Source: Anaerolineae bacterium
GTDB taxonomy: Bacteria; Chloroflexota; Anaerolineae; Anaerolineales; Villigracilaceae
NCBI GenBank assembly: GCA_018648685.1
Contig: JABGQT010000065.1
Location: forward strand, 1 to 38,684
Reading direction: 5' to 3'
DNA: 38,684 nt
Positions within the stretch are counted from its first letter, which is position 1, and every line of letters begins with the position of its first letter. Shown in pieces: positions 21,693 to 29,404 of this stretch. The notes under the pieces were generated by a model, which saw only the letters and a program-made list of their open reading frames with translations, was not told the origin of the DNA and made no database searches. A program made the translations under genes and the position numbers.

Positions 21693-22706
21693 TTAGGTTT
21701 TGGGTTCTTCCGGTGAGCGAATCAGGAATACACTCAAAATTCCTCCAATAAATACGATAAAAATAATACCCATCATCCAGCCTATAGATGACTTGGTTTC
21801 TGATTTATCGTCCTGACTGAGGGCTGTGGGTGTTGATGTTGCTGTAATTTCTGGAATGATGATTAGAGTCGGCGTAGAAGTGGGCAGTTCTACGAGATTT
21901 GTAGCCGATGCCAGCGGTGTAAGCGAGGCTGGTACCGGTTGAGTAGCTCCTTTTTGGACAAGTAAAAGATAGCCATTATTGATTACAGTAGCATCCTCGA
22001 GATTATTCCATGCGCGGATCTGCTCAACGCTTGTATGATAGGCGGTGGCGATACTCCACAATGATTGCCCGTATTGTACTTTGTGTAAGACGTCTCCATC
22101 GGGATGTGCGGTGCTGATTATGACGGGCATAATATATTGTGGTAAAAGACTGTTTTGGGATGCGCCATCTTCGACAGGGAGGATAGTTTCGGCATCCTTT
22201 TGCATTTCGCCATTTGCGGTCTGGAGAGCTGTTTCTAGCACTATATAGATTTGGTCACTGACAGCAACAGCAGCACCAATATCGCTTCGATCAGGAGATA
22301 GCATCGTGTTTGTATGCGGTCCATCACTTAACCAAAACTGCATAGCTTCTTCGGCAGTTCTGGCAGCAACCCAGTTTTCTGATCGGTATCCATCTAATGA
22401 TAAATCGCCTGCCAAAGGATAGTCTACGGAAATTAGCCATTGTCCAAGTGTCATCCCGTTTGGGCGCGTATGGCCCGGGGCTCCGCCTGCAATGACATTT
22501 GCTTCCCATTGCGCTACCTCCATAAGTGCTGGGTGAGTATTTAGCGGATTTAAGCCGTGAGAAATTCGAAGCGCGTTAACAGCTTCGATTATTTCTTCCG
22601 GTGTTGGCGCTGATGTTTGAGAACGGGAGTCCGCAAAGGCTTCTTTTGGGAGGGAAAGAGTAGCTGTTAGTAAAAGAAGGGTTGCTAAAAAGAAAAGCTT
22701 TCGCAT
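21693..22706 (-). CDS. Secreted CAP/SCP domain plus LysM, C-terminally membrane-anchored
   Basis: A 337-aa protein from ATG 22706 (MRKLFFLATLLLLTATLSLP, a signal peptide). Residues about 35-165 are a CAP (SCP/PR-1) domain (GLNPLNTHPALMEVAQWEAN, PGHTRPNGMT, SENWVAARTAEEAMQFW, SDIGAAVAV). Residues about 205-250 are a LysM peptidoglycan-binding repeat (HKVQYGQSLWSIATAYHTSV). A Thr/Pro-rich stretch then leads to a membrane helix (about 307-328) and a short charged tail. It is thus probably fixed to the membrane while binding the wall. No ribosome site is seen. TATAAT lies 6 bases before the ATG, so the mRNA is probably leaderless. Confidence 0.88.
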   Translation of the reverse strand: MRKLFFLATLLLLTATLSLPKEAFADSRSQTSAPTPEEIIEAVNALRISHGLNPLNTHPALMEVAQWEANVIAGGAPGHTRPNGMTLGQWLISVDYPLAGDLSLDGYRSENWVAARTAEEAMQFWLSDGPHTNTMLSPDRSDIGAAVAVSDQIYIVLETALQTANGEMQKDAETILPVEDGASQNSLLPQYIMPVIISTAHPDGDVLHKVQYGQSLWSIATAYHTSVEQIRAWNNLEDATVINNGYLLLVQKGATQPVPASLTPLASATNLVELPTSTPTLIIIPEITATSTPTALSQDDKSETKSSIGWMMGIIFIVFIGGILSVFLIRSPEEPKT

Positions 22707-22712
22707 GAACCG

Positions 22713-22718
22713 ATTATA
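22713..22718 (-). promoter_or_regulatory. -10 box immediately before the CAP-LysM start
   Basis: Minus strand TATAAT (22718-22713) ends 6 bases before the ATG at 22706. Transcription would begin at or next to the start codon. The -35 (TTTTTT) is weak. Confidence 0.5.
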
Positions 22719-22793
22719 TACCACGAATAAGGAATAAAAAACATACGAAGTTCTTGTATTTTCTCAGCGGAATAATAAAGCGTGCGAAACGAA

Positions 22794-22853
22794 AAATATG
22801 ACCGTGCACATGACGTCCAGCACTGTGAAATATGACCAGAGCACAGATATAGT
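22794..22853 (+). promoter_or_regulatory. Candidate promoter with two AAATATGACC direct repeats
   Basis: GTGAAA (22825-22830), a 17-base spacer and TATAGT (22848-22853) form a moderate promoter for the 127-aa gene. The 10-base direct repeat AAATATGACC occurs at 22794-22803 and 22828-22837, 34 bases apart (about three helical turns). The second copy lies between -35 and -10, which suggests regulator half-sites. Confidence 0.45.
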
Positions 22854-22889
22854 AGTTTCAGTAATAGAAAAATAATTCTCAAGGAGAAA

Positions 22890-23273
22890 ATGATGTCCGA
22901 AAATGAAAAACCCCAACCTGATGTAACAGCACAATTTCATGAGTTGGGCGAAAATATCAAGAGCTTTTTCCAATCTGCTTGGACAAGTGAAGAATCACAA
23001 AAGTTTCGGCAGGAACTTCAGGATGGTTTAGATGAGTTAGGTAAAGCCGTTAATGAAGCTGTTGAAGATATAAAAACCAGTGAGACTGGGCAAAAGATCA
23101 AAGAGGAAGCTGAAGATTTTAAGGCTCGTGTAAAAAGAGGCGATGTTGAAGAGAAAGCGCGAGAAGAGCTTTCAAAGGTGTTGGATTTCTTGAATATTGA
23201 AATAGGAAAATTCAACGAGAAAATGAAATCGACCGAAGCTTCAAATTCTCCTGATGAAGAAGTTGATATTTAA
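22890..23273 (+). CDS. Unknown 127-aa helical, highly charged protein
   Basis: The start is ATG 22890 behind AAGGAG (22880-22885); the next codon is also ATG. The product is almost wholly amphipathic helix with many Glu, Lys and Asp (FRQELQDGLDELGKAVNEAV; AREELSKVLDFLNIEIGKFN) and no signal or membrane segment. It resembles apolipoprotein- or YtxH-like stress-related helical proteins, but I cannot assign a family. It is transcribed alone, divergent from the CAP-LysM operon. Its TAA stop is the first three bases of the palindromic element at 23271-23426, so the native C-terminus may have been changed by that element. Confidence 0.7.
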   Translation: MMSENEKPQPDVTAQFHELGENIKSFFQSAWTSEESQKFRQELQDGLDELGKAVNEAVEDIKTSETGQKIKEEAEDFKARVKRGDVEEKAREELSKVLDFLNIEIGKFNEKMKSTEASNSPDEEVDI

Positions 23274-23426
23274 CCTGAACTTTGGATAAGGATTTTGACT
23301 AATAGTCTTGTCTTTTTACCGTGAATAATTCACCACAGATAAATGGGATAAACACAGCTTTGGAGCATTTTATCCTTTTTATCTGTGTTCATCTGCGGTT
23401 AATTTCCTTATCCGAAACTCAGGTTA
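23271..23426. repeat. 156-bp nested palindromic MITE-like element
   Basis: Terminal inverted repeats of 22 bases (23271-23292 and 23405-23426; 3 mismatches; outer part TAACCTGA/TCAGGTTA) enclose a second imperfect palindrome in which ACCACAGAT near 23331 faces ATCTGCGGT near 23392. No coding sequence. The left edge supplies the stop codon of the 127-aa gene. The inner part resembles a type of intergenic repeat seen in many bacterial genomes. Confidence 0.75.
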
Positions 23427-23470
23427 TTTAGACAGACTCGATGTGAAAATATATGCAATACACATTTTAA

Positions 23471-23508
23471 ACAAAAGATACCGAGTGTTTTCAAAATACT
23501 CGGTATCT
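23471..23508 (-). terminator. Terminator of the gcv operon
   Basis: An 11-bp stem (AGATACCGAGT, 23476-23486; ACTCGGTATCT, 23498-23508) is followed on the minus strand by TTTTGTTT. It lies 39 bases past the gcvPB stop. Confidence 0.85.
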
Positions 23509-23547
23509 CCAATTACTGATTGCTACTTACTAAACACCAATTGTCAT

Positions 23548-25053
23548 TTACTGTTCGTCGTAATTCTCCGGCAACCAGCAACAAAGAATTAGATCTTTAG
23601 CGGCTTTAACTTCGTCTAATCTACCAAAAGGTGTAGACTGCGGCGCGTTGTGCAGCAAGTCTGGTTCCTCGTGTGCTTCTTTAGCGATGGAAAGCATTGC
23701 GTCAATGAAAGTATCCAAAGTATCTTTGTTCTCGGTTTCGGTGGGTTCGATCATCAATGCTTCATGCACGATGAGGGGGAAGTAGTTTGTGGGCGGATGG
23801 AAGCCGTAATCCATTAGGCGTTTTGCTATATCCAAAGCGTGGATATCGGGGGCATCTTTCCAGCGTCCTTCAGCGACGAATTCATGCATACAAATCCTGT
23901 CGTAGGGAACGTGATAGGTGTCACGCAAGCGGGCAAGGATATAGTTGGCGTTGAGGACAGCATATTCAGAGATGTCACGCAGGCCATCGGGTCCGTGCAT
24001 GGCGATATAGGTGAATGCACGGACGAACATGCCAAAATGACCATGGAATGCTTTAACGCGTCCGATTGTTTTGTTGGGATTAATCAATCCGTAGAGTGGC
24101 GGAATACCATCAGCTTCTTCTTCGACAATATCTACGACTGGGGCAGGGAGGAACGGAGCTAGCGTTTCTGTTACGCAAACTGGGCCAGAGCCAGGACCAC
24201 CACCACCATGCGGCGTGGAGAAGGTCTTGTGCAGGTTATAGTGCATCACGTCAAAGCCGAGATCGGCCATTTTTGTGATGCCGAGCATGGCGTTCATATT
24301 TGCGCCATCACCATACATCAGACCACCTGCATCGTGAACGATTTGGCAAATTTCTTCGACATTTTCATCAAAGAGGCCAAGGGTATTCGGATTGGTGAGC
24401 ATCATCCCGACGAGGGTATCATCAGCTTCTGCGCGTAAGGCATCGAGATCGACATTTCCGCGTTCATCAGATGGGATTTGAATAACTTTTAACCCGGTCA
24501 TTGCCGAAGTCGCAGGGTTTGTGCCATGCGCCGAATCAGGAATCAACATCTTATTGCGTTTTGTTTCGCCGCGCTCTTCTTGATAGGAACGCATCATTAA
24601 AACGCCGACAAACTCACCATGAGCTCCAGCAGCAGGTTGCAGGGTGATCGCATCAAATCCGCTGATCTCTTTAAGCCATTCCTGGAGTTGATACATCAGC
24701 AATAAGGCGCCCTGGGTGGTTTCGATCGGTTGCAGCGGGTGAATATTGGCAAATCCTGATAAGCGAGCGGTGTCTTCGTTGATCTTCGGGTTGTACTTCA
24801 TTGTACAGGAGCCAAGCGGATAATAGCCGCTGTCTACGCTGTAGTTGAAAGTAGAGAGTTTAACAAAATGACGAATTACGTCTACTTCGGAGAGCTCGGG
24901 GAGGGGCAATTCTGCTCGGAGAAGAGAATCGGGCACATTGTTGTGTGGTACGTCTGGGTCAGGGAAGTCTACGCCGATCCGCCCGGGGGAGGAAAGTTCG
25001 TAAATTGTCGGTTCGACGACCTTTGGGGCGCTATCCAATTTGAATTCAGTCAT
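23548..25053 (-). CDS. gcvPB: Glycine dehydrogenase (decarboxylating) subunit 2
   Basis: A 501-aa protein, the C-terminal half-equivalent of P-protein in organisms with a split enzyme. It carries the PLP-binding lysine K276 in MHYNLHKTFSTPHGGGGPG and the typical LGSCTMKYNPK (80-90). With GcvPA it decarboxylates glycine and passes the aminomethyl group to lipoyl-GcvH. Its ATG overlaps the gcvPA stop by 8 bases (ATGACTGA, 25046-25053), so the two subunits are translationally coupled. Last gene of gcvH-gcvPA-gcvPB. Neither gcvT nor lpd is in the window, so they must lie elsewhere. Confidence 0.97.
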   Translation of the reverse strand: MTEFKLDSAPKVVEPTIYELSSPGRIGVDFPDPDVPHNNVPDSLLRAELPLPELSEVDVIRHFVKLSTFNYSVDSGYYPLGSCTMKYNPKINEDTARLSGFANIHPLQPIETTQGALLLMYQLQEWLKEISGFDAITLQPAAGAHGEFVGVLMMRSYQEERGETKRNKMLIPDSAHGTNPATSAMTGLKVIQIPSDERGNVDLDALRAEADDTLVGMMLTNPNTLGLFDENVEEICQIVHDAGGLMYGDGANMNAMLGITKMADLGFDVMHYNLHKTFSTPHGGGGPGSGPVCVTETLAPFLPAPVVDIVEEEADGIPPLYGLINPNKTIGRVKAFHGHFGMFVRAFTYIAMHGPDGLRDISEYAVLNANYILARLRDTYHVPYDRICMHEFVAEGRWKDAPDIHALDIAKRLMDYGFHPPTNYFPLIVHEALMIEPTETENKDTLDTFIDAMLSIAKEAHEEPDLLHNAPQSTPFGRLDEVKAAKDLILCCWLPENYDEQ

Positions 25054-26389
25054 GATTCACCTCCGAAAGCACTGCTACAAGGGCATCAATTTCTTCCTTG
25101 CTGTTCATTTCTGTCACTGCAACGAGCAAATTGTCTGCCATTTCAGGGTAATCCTGGCCTAGATCGTAGCCGCCAAGAATGCCATGTTCAAACAAATGCG
25201 CATTGATCTCGGCAACGGGTTTAGGACAAGTGACGACAAATTCGTGGAAGAATTTAGAGTCGAAAGTGAGCGAGAAGCCAGGAATTTCGGCAATTTTCTC
25301 TGCCGCATAATGTGCTTTGTGGTAACAAAGTTCAGCAACTTGTTTCATGCCTGTTTGCCCAAGCAAGCTCATATAAACACCTGCTGCGAGCGCTAGCAGA
25401 CCCTGATTTGAACAGATATTTGAAGTTGCACGTTCACGTTTGATATGTTGTTCACGAGGGGTGAGTGTCAAAACAAAGGCGCGTTGTCCGCGAGCATCTA
25501 CACTTTCACCAACCAAACGACCGGCCATTTTACGGACGAATTTATTACGTGTGGTGAAAAATCCGAGATATGGACCGCCGTAGCTCATGGAGATGCCGAG
25601 GGGCTGACCTTCGCCAACGACCATATCTGCACCCATTTCACCGGGTGTTTTCAACATACCCAAAGCGGTGGGGTTTGCAACGACGCAGAAAAGTGCGCCA
25701 GCTTCATGAGTGGCTTCACCTAATTTTGTGTAATCGCAAATTCTGCCAAAGAAATCAGGATATTGGACAAGCACCAGCGCAGTATTTTTGTCGATTAGTG
25801 GAATTAACGCTTCGCTCGTGTTTCGGCTTGCTTCCTCGCTAACGAACTCTACATCGGCAAATTGCGTATATGTGTCCGTAGTCGCCCGATAATGGGGGTG
25901 TACGCCTGTGGACATGACGATCTTTTTGCGTTTTCCACGGAACTGAGCTATTGCCATATTAACCGCTTCAGCGACAGCCGTTGCACCATCATAGTGAGAT
26001 GCATTTGCTACATCCATGCCGGTCAGGTTTGCGATCAGCGATTGATATTCAAAGATCGCCTGCAATGTACCCTGTGATATTTCTGGCTGGTAGGGAGTGT
26101 ACGCTGTATAAAATTCGCCACGTAGCAAAATATGATTGATCGCGGCAGGGATATAGTGGTTGTATACGCCTGCGCCAAGAAAAGAAACTAGGTCTTTTGT
26201 TGTCTCGTTGGCTTGAGCTAATTCGCTTAATTCTGCCGCAGCTTCCATTTCTGTCAGTGCGGGGGGGAGGTCTAAGTCAGGATAACGATGCGCTTCGGGA
26301 ATGGCTTCGAAAAGATCGGACATCTTCTCTACGCCAATTGTCTTGAGCATCTCATCCCGTTCTTTCGGGGAATGGGGAATATAGGTCAT
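25046..26389 (-). CDS. gcvPA: Glycine dehydrogenase (decarboxylating) subunit 1
   Basis: A 447-aa protein, the N-terminal half-equivalent of P-protein. Typical stretches are YIPHSPKERDEML at the start, FLGAGVYNHYIPAAI, FYTAYTPYQPEISQGTLQ, YQSLIANLTGMDVANASHYD and QPLGISMSYGGPYLG. It pairs with GcvPB to form the active PLP enzyme. It starts 14 bases after gcvH and overlaps gcvPB by 8 bases. Length is normal for the split form. The operon is expected to be switched on by glycine through the riboswitch upstream of gcvH. Confidence 0.97.
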   Translation of the reverse strand: MTYIPHSPKERDEMLKTIGVEKMSDLFEAIPEAHRYPDLDLPPALTEMEAAAELSELAQANETTKDLVSFLGAGVYNHYIPAAINHILLRGEFYTAYTPYQPEISQGTLQAIFEYQSLIANLTGMDVANASHYDGATAVAEAVNMAIAQFRGKRKKIVMSTGVHPHYRATTDTYTQFADVEFVSEEASRNTSEALIPLIDKNTALVLVQYPDFFGRICDYTKLGEATHEAGALFCVVANPTALGMLKTPGEMGADMVVGEGQPLGISMSYGGPYLGFFTTRNKFVRKMAGRLVGESVDARGQRAFVLTLTPREQHIKRERATSNICSNQGLLALAAGVYMSLLGQTGMKQVAELCYHKAHYAAEKIAEIPGFSLTFDSKFFHEFVVTCPKPVAEINAHLFEHGILGGYDLGQDYPEMADNLLVAVTEMNSKEEIDALVAVLSEVNHD

Positions 26390-26403
26390 TGGTTATTTTC
26401 CGG

Positions 26404-26781
26404 TTATTCGCGTTCTGCGCAATATTTTTCGTAGGCTGCGGCATCCATCAGCTCGTCGCTCTGAGCGTTAACTTCAACCTGTGTGAGCCAGCCTGTACCG
26501 TAAGGATCAGAGTTGATCACTTCGGGAGAATCTGCTAAATCTTCGTTGACGGCAAGCACTTTTCCACCAGCGGGGGCATAAACTTCTGCGGAGGCTTTGA
26601 CCGATTCTACTTCGGCAATCCCATCGCCGACATCAATATCGTCATCTGTGTCAACTAAAGCCTCGACGAAAACAATATCAGAGAGTTGATCTTGAGCGTA
26701 ATCGGTTAAGCCCATTTTTCCGCTTTCAAGGTCTACCCATTCGTCAGATTTTGTGTATTTCAAATTGCTGGGGATATTCAT
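26404..26781 (-). CDS. gcvH: Glycine cleavage H protein
   Basis: A 125-aa lipoyl carrier protein from ATG 26781 with the ribosome site AAGGAGAC. The frame is open further upstream to 26838, but that part is a palindromic repeat and reads as nonsense. The lipoylated lysine is K62 in VESVKASAEVYAP, and the family start LKYTKSDEWVDLE is present. GcvH shuttles the aminomethyl intermediate between P, T and L proteins. First gene of the operon, 154 bases after the riboswitch. Confidence 0.97.
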   Translation of the reverse strand: MNIPSNLKYTKSDEWVDLESGKMGLTDYAQDQLSDIVFVEALVDTDDDIDVGDGIAEVESVKASAEVYAPAGGKVLAVNEDLADSPEVINSDPYGTGWLTQVEVNAQSDELMDAAAYEKYCAERE

Positions 26782-26812
26782 ATTTTGTCTCCTTTTGACA
26801 AGAAAAAGTTTG

Positions 26813-26894
26813 AACCGCCAAGACGCGAAGAATGCCAAGTTTTTTAGATCGTCAAGATTGTTTGCTTTTTGTTTTTCTTGGCGACTTGGCGGTT
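26813..26894. repeat. 82-bp palindromic repeat in the gcvH leader
   Basis: Perfect 10-base terminal arms AACCGCCAAG (26813-26822) and CTTGGCGGTT (26885-26894), with further GCCAAG/CTTGGC elements inside (26834-26839, 26877-26882). It sits between the riboswitch and the gcvH ribosome site. On the minus strand the closing arm is followed by CAAACTTTTTC, so the fold looks like a terminator with a weak T-run. Confidence 0.7.
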
Positions 26895-26934
26895 AGGCAA
26901 TTAAATTAAAAAGCGCACGAAAATATTCGCGCGC

Positions 26935-27134
26935 CTCTGTGTTTTTTTACCTGAGAGATTCCTCCCGGTTAGGTTGGGAGTTGCACCGTCGGTGTTCTAT
27001 ACTACGATAGAAACTTTCCAGAGAATGAGATGAAATCGGGTCCTTTTTACCTGAGAGTTTCGCCTGAACTTGCCAGCCCAGACTTGCCCCTTCGGTGCTT
27101 TGCGGTTTTTATTGCAAAGTCTCTCCCCGATTTC
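26935..27134 (-). promoter_or_regulatory. Tandem glycine riboswitch
   Basis: On the minus strand two successive glycine aptamers are visible. The first (27134-27032) is closed by GAAATCGGG/CCCGATTTC and holds GGGGAGAG, CACCGAAGGGGCAAG and CTCTCAGGTAAAAAGGAC. The second (about 27023-26935) is closed by CTCTG/CAGAG and holds ACACCGACGGTGCAAC and CTCTCAGGTAAAAAAACAC. These match the conserved cores of the glycine riboswitch, which usually activates gcv expression when glycine is abundant. The linker between aptamers is under 10 bases. The expression platform must lie in 26782-26934. Confidence 0.95.
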
Positions 27135-27154
27135 CTGTAAATTGTCTGACCTTA

Positions 27155-27183
27155 ATTCTACGGGGGGGGAGAGGAGAAGTCAA
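27155..27183 (-). promoter_or_regulatory. Promoter of the gcv riboswitch and operon
   Basis: Minus strand TTGACT (27183-27178), a spacer of exactly 17 bases, TAGAAT (27160-27155). The start would be near 27148, just before the first aptamer. The spacer contains an uninterrupted run of eight C on this strand (27162-27169). Confidence 0.75.
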
Positions 27184-27196
27184 GAGGAAGAATGTA

Positions 27197-27236
27197 AAAA
27201 AAGAAAGCTGACAGGCTTTTGAAACCTGTCAGCTTT
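27197..27236 (-). terminator. Terminator of the PEPCK gene
   Basis: A 12-bp perfect stem (AAAGCTGACAGG, 27204-27215; CCTGTCAGCTTT, 27225-27236) is followed on the minus strand by CTTTTTTT. It separates PEPCK transcription from the gcv promoter. Confidence 0.9.
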
Positions 27237-27329
27237 GTGCTTGGTGAGATATTGTTTACGTCCGTTCCAGGCTAGTTTATCAGTGGCAAGCCCAAATTAA
27301 GAGCGAAGCGATTTTATATCCCAGAATAA

Positions 27330-29198
27330 TTAGGCTAATTCTGCAGGTGTCACAACCGCTTTACCAGCTTTTTCAGCAAGGGCTTCAAGGTTTGCACGCT
27401 GCGATTTGAGTACTGTCCAGAATTCTTCGGGCATATTCTCTTCGCTGCTGTAGAGTTCTTCCATGCGATCCAATTTCTCGAGGTATTTGTTGATGCGGAT
27501 GCTGAATTGCTCGTTGTACTCTTCGAGGGTGTAATTGCGGTCGTCGAAAGCACCATCAAAGAGAACTTTCAGATCTTCGTATTTGGGGAGAAGACCGATG
27601 GGGGTGGAGATGGCATTGTAATCGCCATGTACACGTCCCTCTGCCCATAATGCCCAAACGCGTTTATCGGTTTTTTCGTTCATATACTGACCGTTTTCGC
27701 TTTTGAGGAAGTAGTTGGTTGCAAAAACCTTCGGGCAGCGTTTGAGTTTTGCGCCGAATTTGAGATGGTTGCTCAGGTAACGTGAGAGGGGGACGATGAC
27801 GAAATCCATATTTGCCATTGGGCTGGATGCACGTTTTCCGACCGCACCAAGAATGGTAGCGGTTGTCTCGGATTCGATGGTCGCGCCAACGAAGACGCCG
27901 TGTTCCCAGCTCAGGCTTTCTGCCACAGGGACATTTGTGTCTGAATCGCGCCCACCGTAGAAGATGCCATCTACTGCAACACCATCGGGATTATCGTAGT
28001 TCTCATCGGCATTGTCCAGCTCACTAATGCTGGTTGTAAAACGGGAGTTGGGGTGTGACATGGGGATTTCTTTACCGGCGGCATCGACGTTGCCTTTTTT
28101 CCATGCACCTGAGTGATTGAAGCCCTCTTCGGGAATCACTGTTTCTTTGCCCATGCCAGACCAGTACGTTTTGCCGTCTTCGGTGGTCAGGATATTGCTA
28201 AAGATGATTTCTTTGGGTTCTGTGATGGCTTTGAAGATCAGGGGATCGTCTTTAGCGTTTACGTCACCGATAATACCAAAGATACCGCGCTCTATATTGA
28301 CAGCGCGCATTTCACCTTCTGCGCCTTCGCGGATATAGGCAATATCATCACCAACGATGGTGGAGCCTTCGATCATTGCAGTGGAAGTTTTGCCGCAGCC
28401 GCTGGGGTATGCACCCATGAAATAGGTTTTGCGGCGTTCATCGAGTGGATAGAAAGCAGAGATGAACATATGCTCGGCGAGCCAATCTTCATTATTAGCT
28501 TTGTTAATCGCGAGGCGTAATGCCAATTTTTTGCAGGCAAGGGAGTTTCCTGCATATTGATTATTTACAGACATTACACAACCTTTTGAAGGGTTAATAT
28601 AAATGCGACGTTTATCAATATTTTGGGTTACATTATTTTTAAGCTCACCTGCACTATGGCGGAAGCAGAAGAAATCATCTTTATCTTTTAGGTTTTTGAA
28701 TTGTTCGTAACCAGGGCGATAAAGAATATCTTCACTATGGACTACATAATAAGAGTCTGTAATTTGCATAACGCTGAGTGAGAAGCGAGAGTTTGTTGGA
28801 CCAAGACAATAGAAACGAATGATCATCTCTTTGCCTTCCATAATGCCGTCCATTAACCCCCAAATTTCTTCCATTGCAGATTCGCGTTCTTTAACATTCA
28901 GTCCACGGCTCAGCTTTTCGCCAGCAGGGAGCAAAGTGGCGGTATTGGCTTTATCACGTCCCTGATCGAAATAGCCATCGTAGTGAATGGTATGCCCATC
29001 CATTGCCAGAGGTTTCTCTTCACTATTCTCAATAGCCAATTGGCTAATTCTAACTCTATCTTCCTCAGAATCATCAAAGACAACCACTTTGGAAGGTCTT
29101 GTTGCTTTTGTTGTTTCGTCGATAATTTGCATCATCTTTGGATTATCCAAAGCCTCTAATTTTGCTTTATCAGCATCTGAAATTTCGTAAGACCACAT
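27330..29198 (-). CDS. pckG: Phosphoenolpyruvate carboxykinase, GTP type
   Basis: A 622-aa enzyme from ATG 29198 (MWSYEISDAD; ribosome site AAAGGAA); an extension to 29234 has no ribosome site. It converts oxaloacetate and GTP to PEP, GDP and CO2, the entry step of gluconeogenesis. The P-loop is YPSGCGKTSTAM (264-275), with the reactive Cys268 and Lys270, and the metal/nucleotide motif is VGDDIAY (282-288). The length fits the GTP type; the ATP type is about 530 aa. The P-loop reads PSGCGKTS where vertebrate enzymes have PSACGKTN. It is transcribed alone with its own terminator. Confidence 0.95.
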   Translation of the reverse strand: MWSYEISDADKAKLEALDNPKMMQIIDETTKATRPSKVVVFDDSEEDRVRISQLAIENSEEKPLAMDGHTIHYDGYFDQGRDKANTATLLPAGEKLSRGLNVKERESAMEEIWGLMDGIMEGKEMIIRFYCLGPTNSRFSLSVMQITDSYYVVHSEDILYRPGYEQFKNLKDKDDFFCFRHSAGELKNNVTQNIDKRRIYINPSKGCVMSVNNQYAGNSLACKKLALRLAINKANNEDWLAEHMFISAFYPLDERRKTYFMGAYPSGCGKTSTAMIEGSTIVGDDIAYIREGAEGEMRAVNIERGIFGIIGDVNAKDDPLIFKAITEPKEIIFSNILTTEDGKTYWSGMGKETVIPEEGFNHSGAWKKGNVDAAGKEIPMSHPNSRFTTSISELDNADENYDNPDGVAVDGIFYGGRDSDTNVPVAESLSWEHGVFVGATIESETTATILGAVGKRASSPMANMDFVIVPLSRYLSNHLKFGAKLKRCPKVFATNYFLKSENGQYMNEKTDKRVWALWAEGRVHGDYNAISTPIGLLPKYEDLKVLFDGAFDDRNYTLEEYNEQFSIRINKYLEKLDRMEELYSSEENMPEEFWTVLKSQRANLEALAEKAGKAVVTPAELA

Positions 29199-29243
29199 AA
29201 ATTTTTTCCTTTCTAGATTGATTTTTAGAAACACTTAGCTTTT

Positions 29244-29260
29244 GTACTATAAAGTAGTAC
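29244..29260. promoter_or_regulatory. Dyad upstream of PEPCK
   Basis: GTACTA (29244-29249) and TAGTAC (29255-29260) are perfect arms around 5 bases, located 46-62 bases before the PEPCK ATG. The 6-5-6 layout recalls the Rrf2-linked dyads at 33290 and 33744, but the core differs by one base per arm (GTACTA against GTAGTA). Confidence 0.4.
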
Positions 29261-29350
29261 GTTTCATATACATTAAGAACACTATTTTTTCAAAAAAGTG
29301 ATTTTATCGGGCATATTCTCATAAATCAAGATGCGCAATGTCACCAATAT

Positions 29351-29382
29351 AAGAAAAAAACCCGCTAAATAATAGCGGGTTT
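29351..29382 (-). terminator. Terminator of the DUF4870 gene
   Basis: A 10-bp stem (AAACCCGCTA, 29358-29367; TAGCGGGTTT, 29373-29382) runs on the minus strand into T7. It is 22 bases past the stop codon. Confidence 0.88.
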
Positions 29383-29404
29383 CTTTAGTTTTGAAAGAAA
29401 TGGA

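Noticed and set aside
26782-26838. N-terminal extension of GcvH
   Set aside because: It translates a palindromic repeat; the ribosome site and family start point to 26781.
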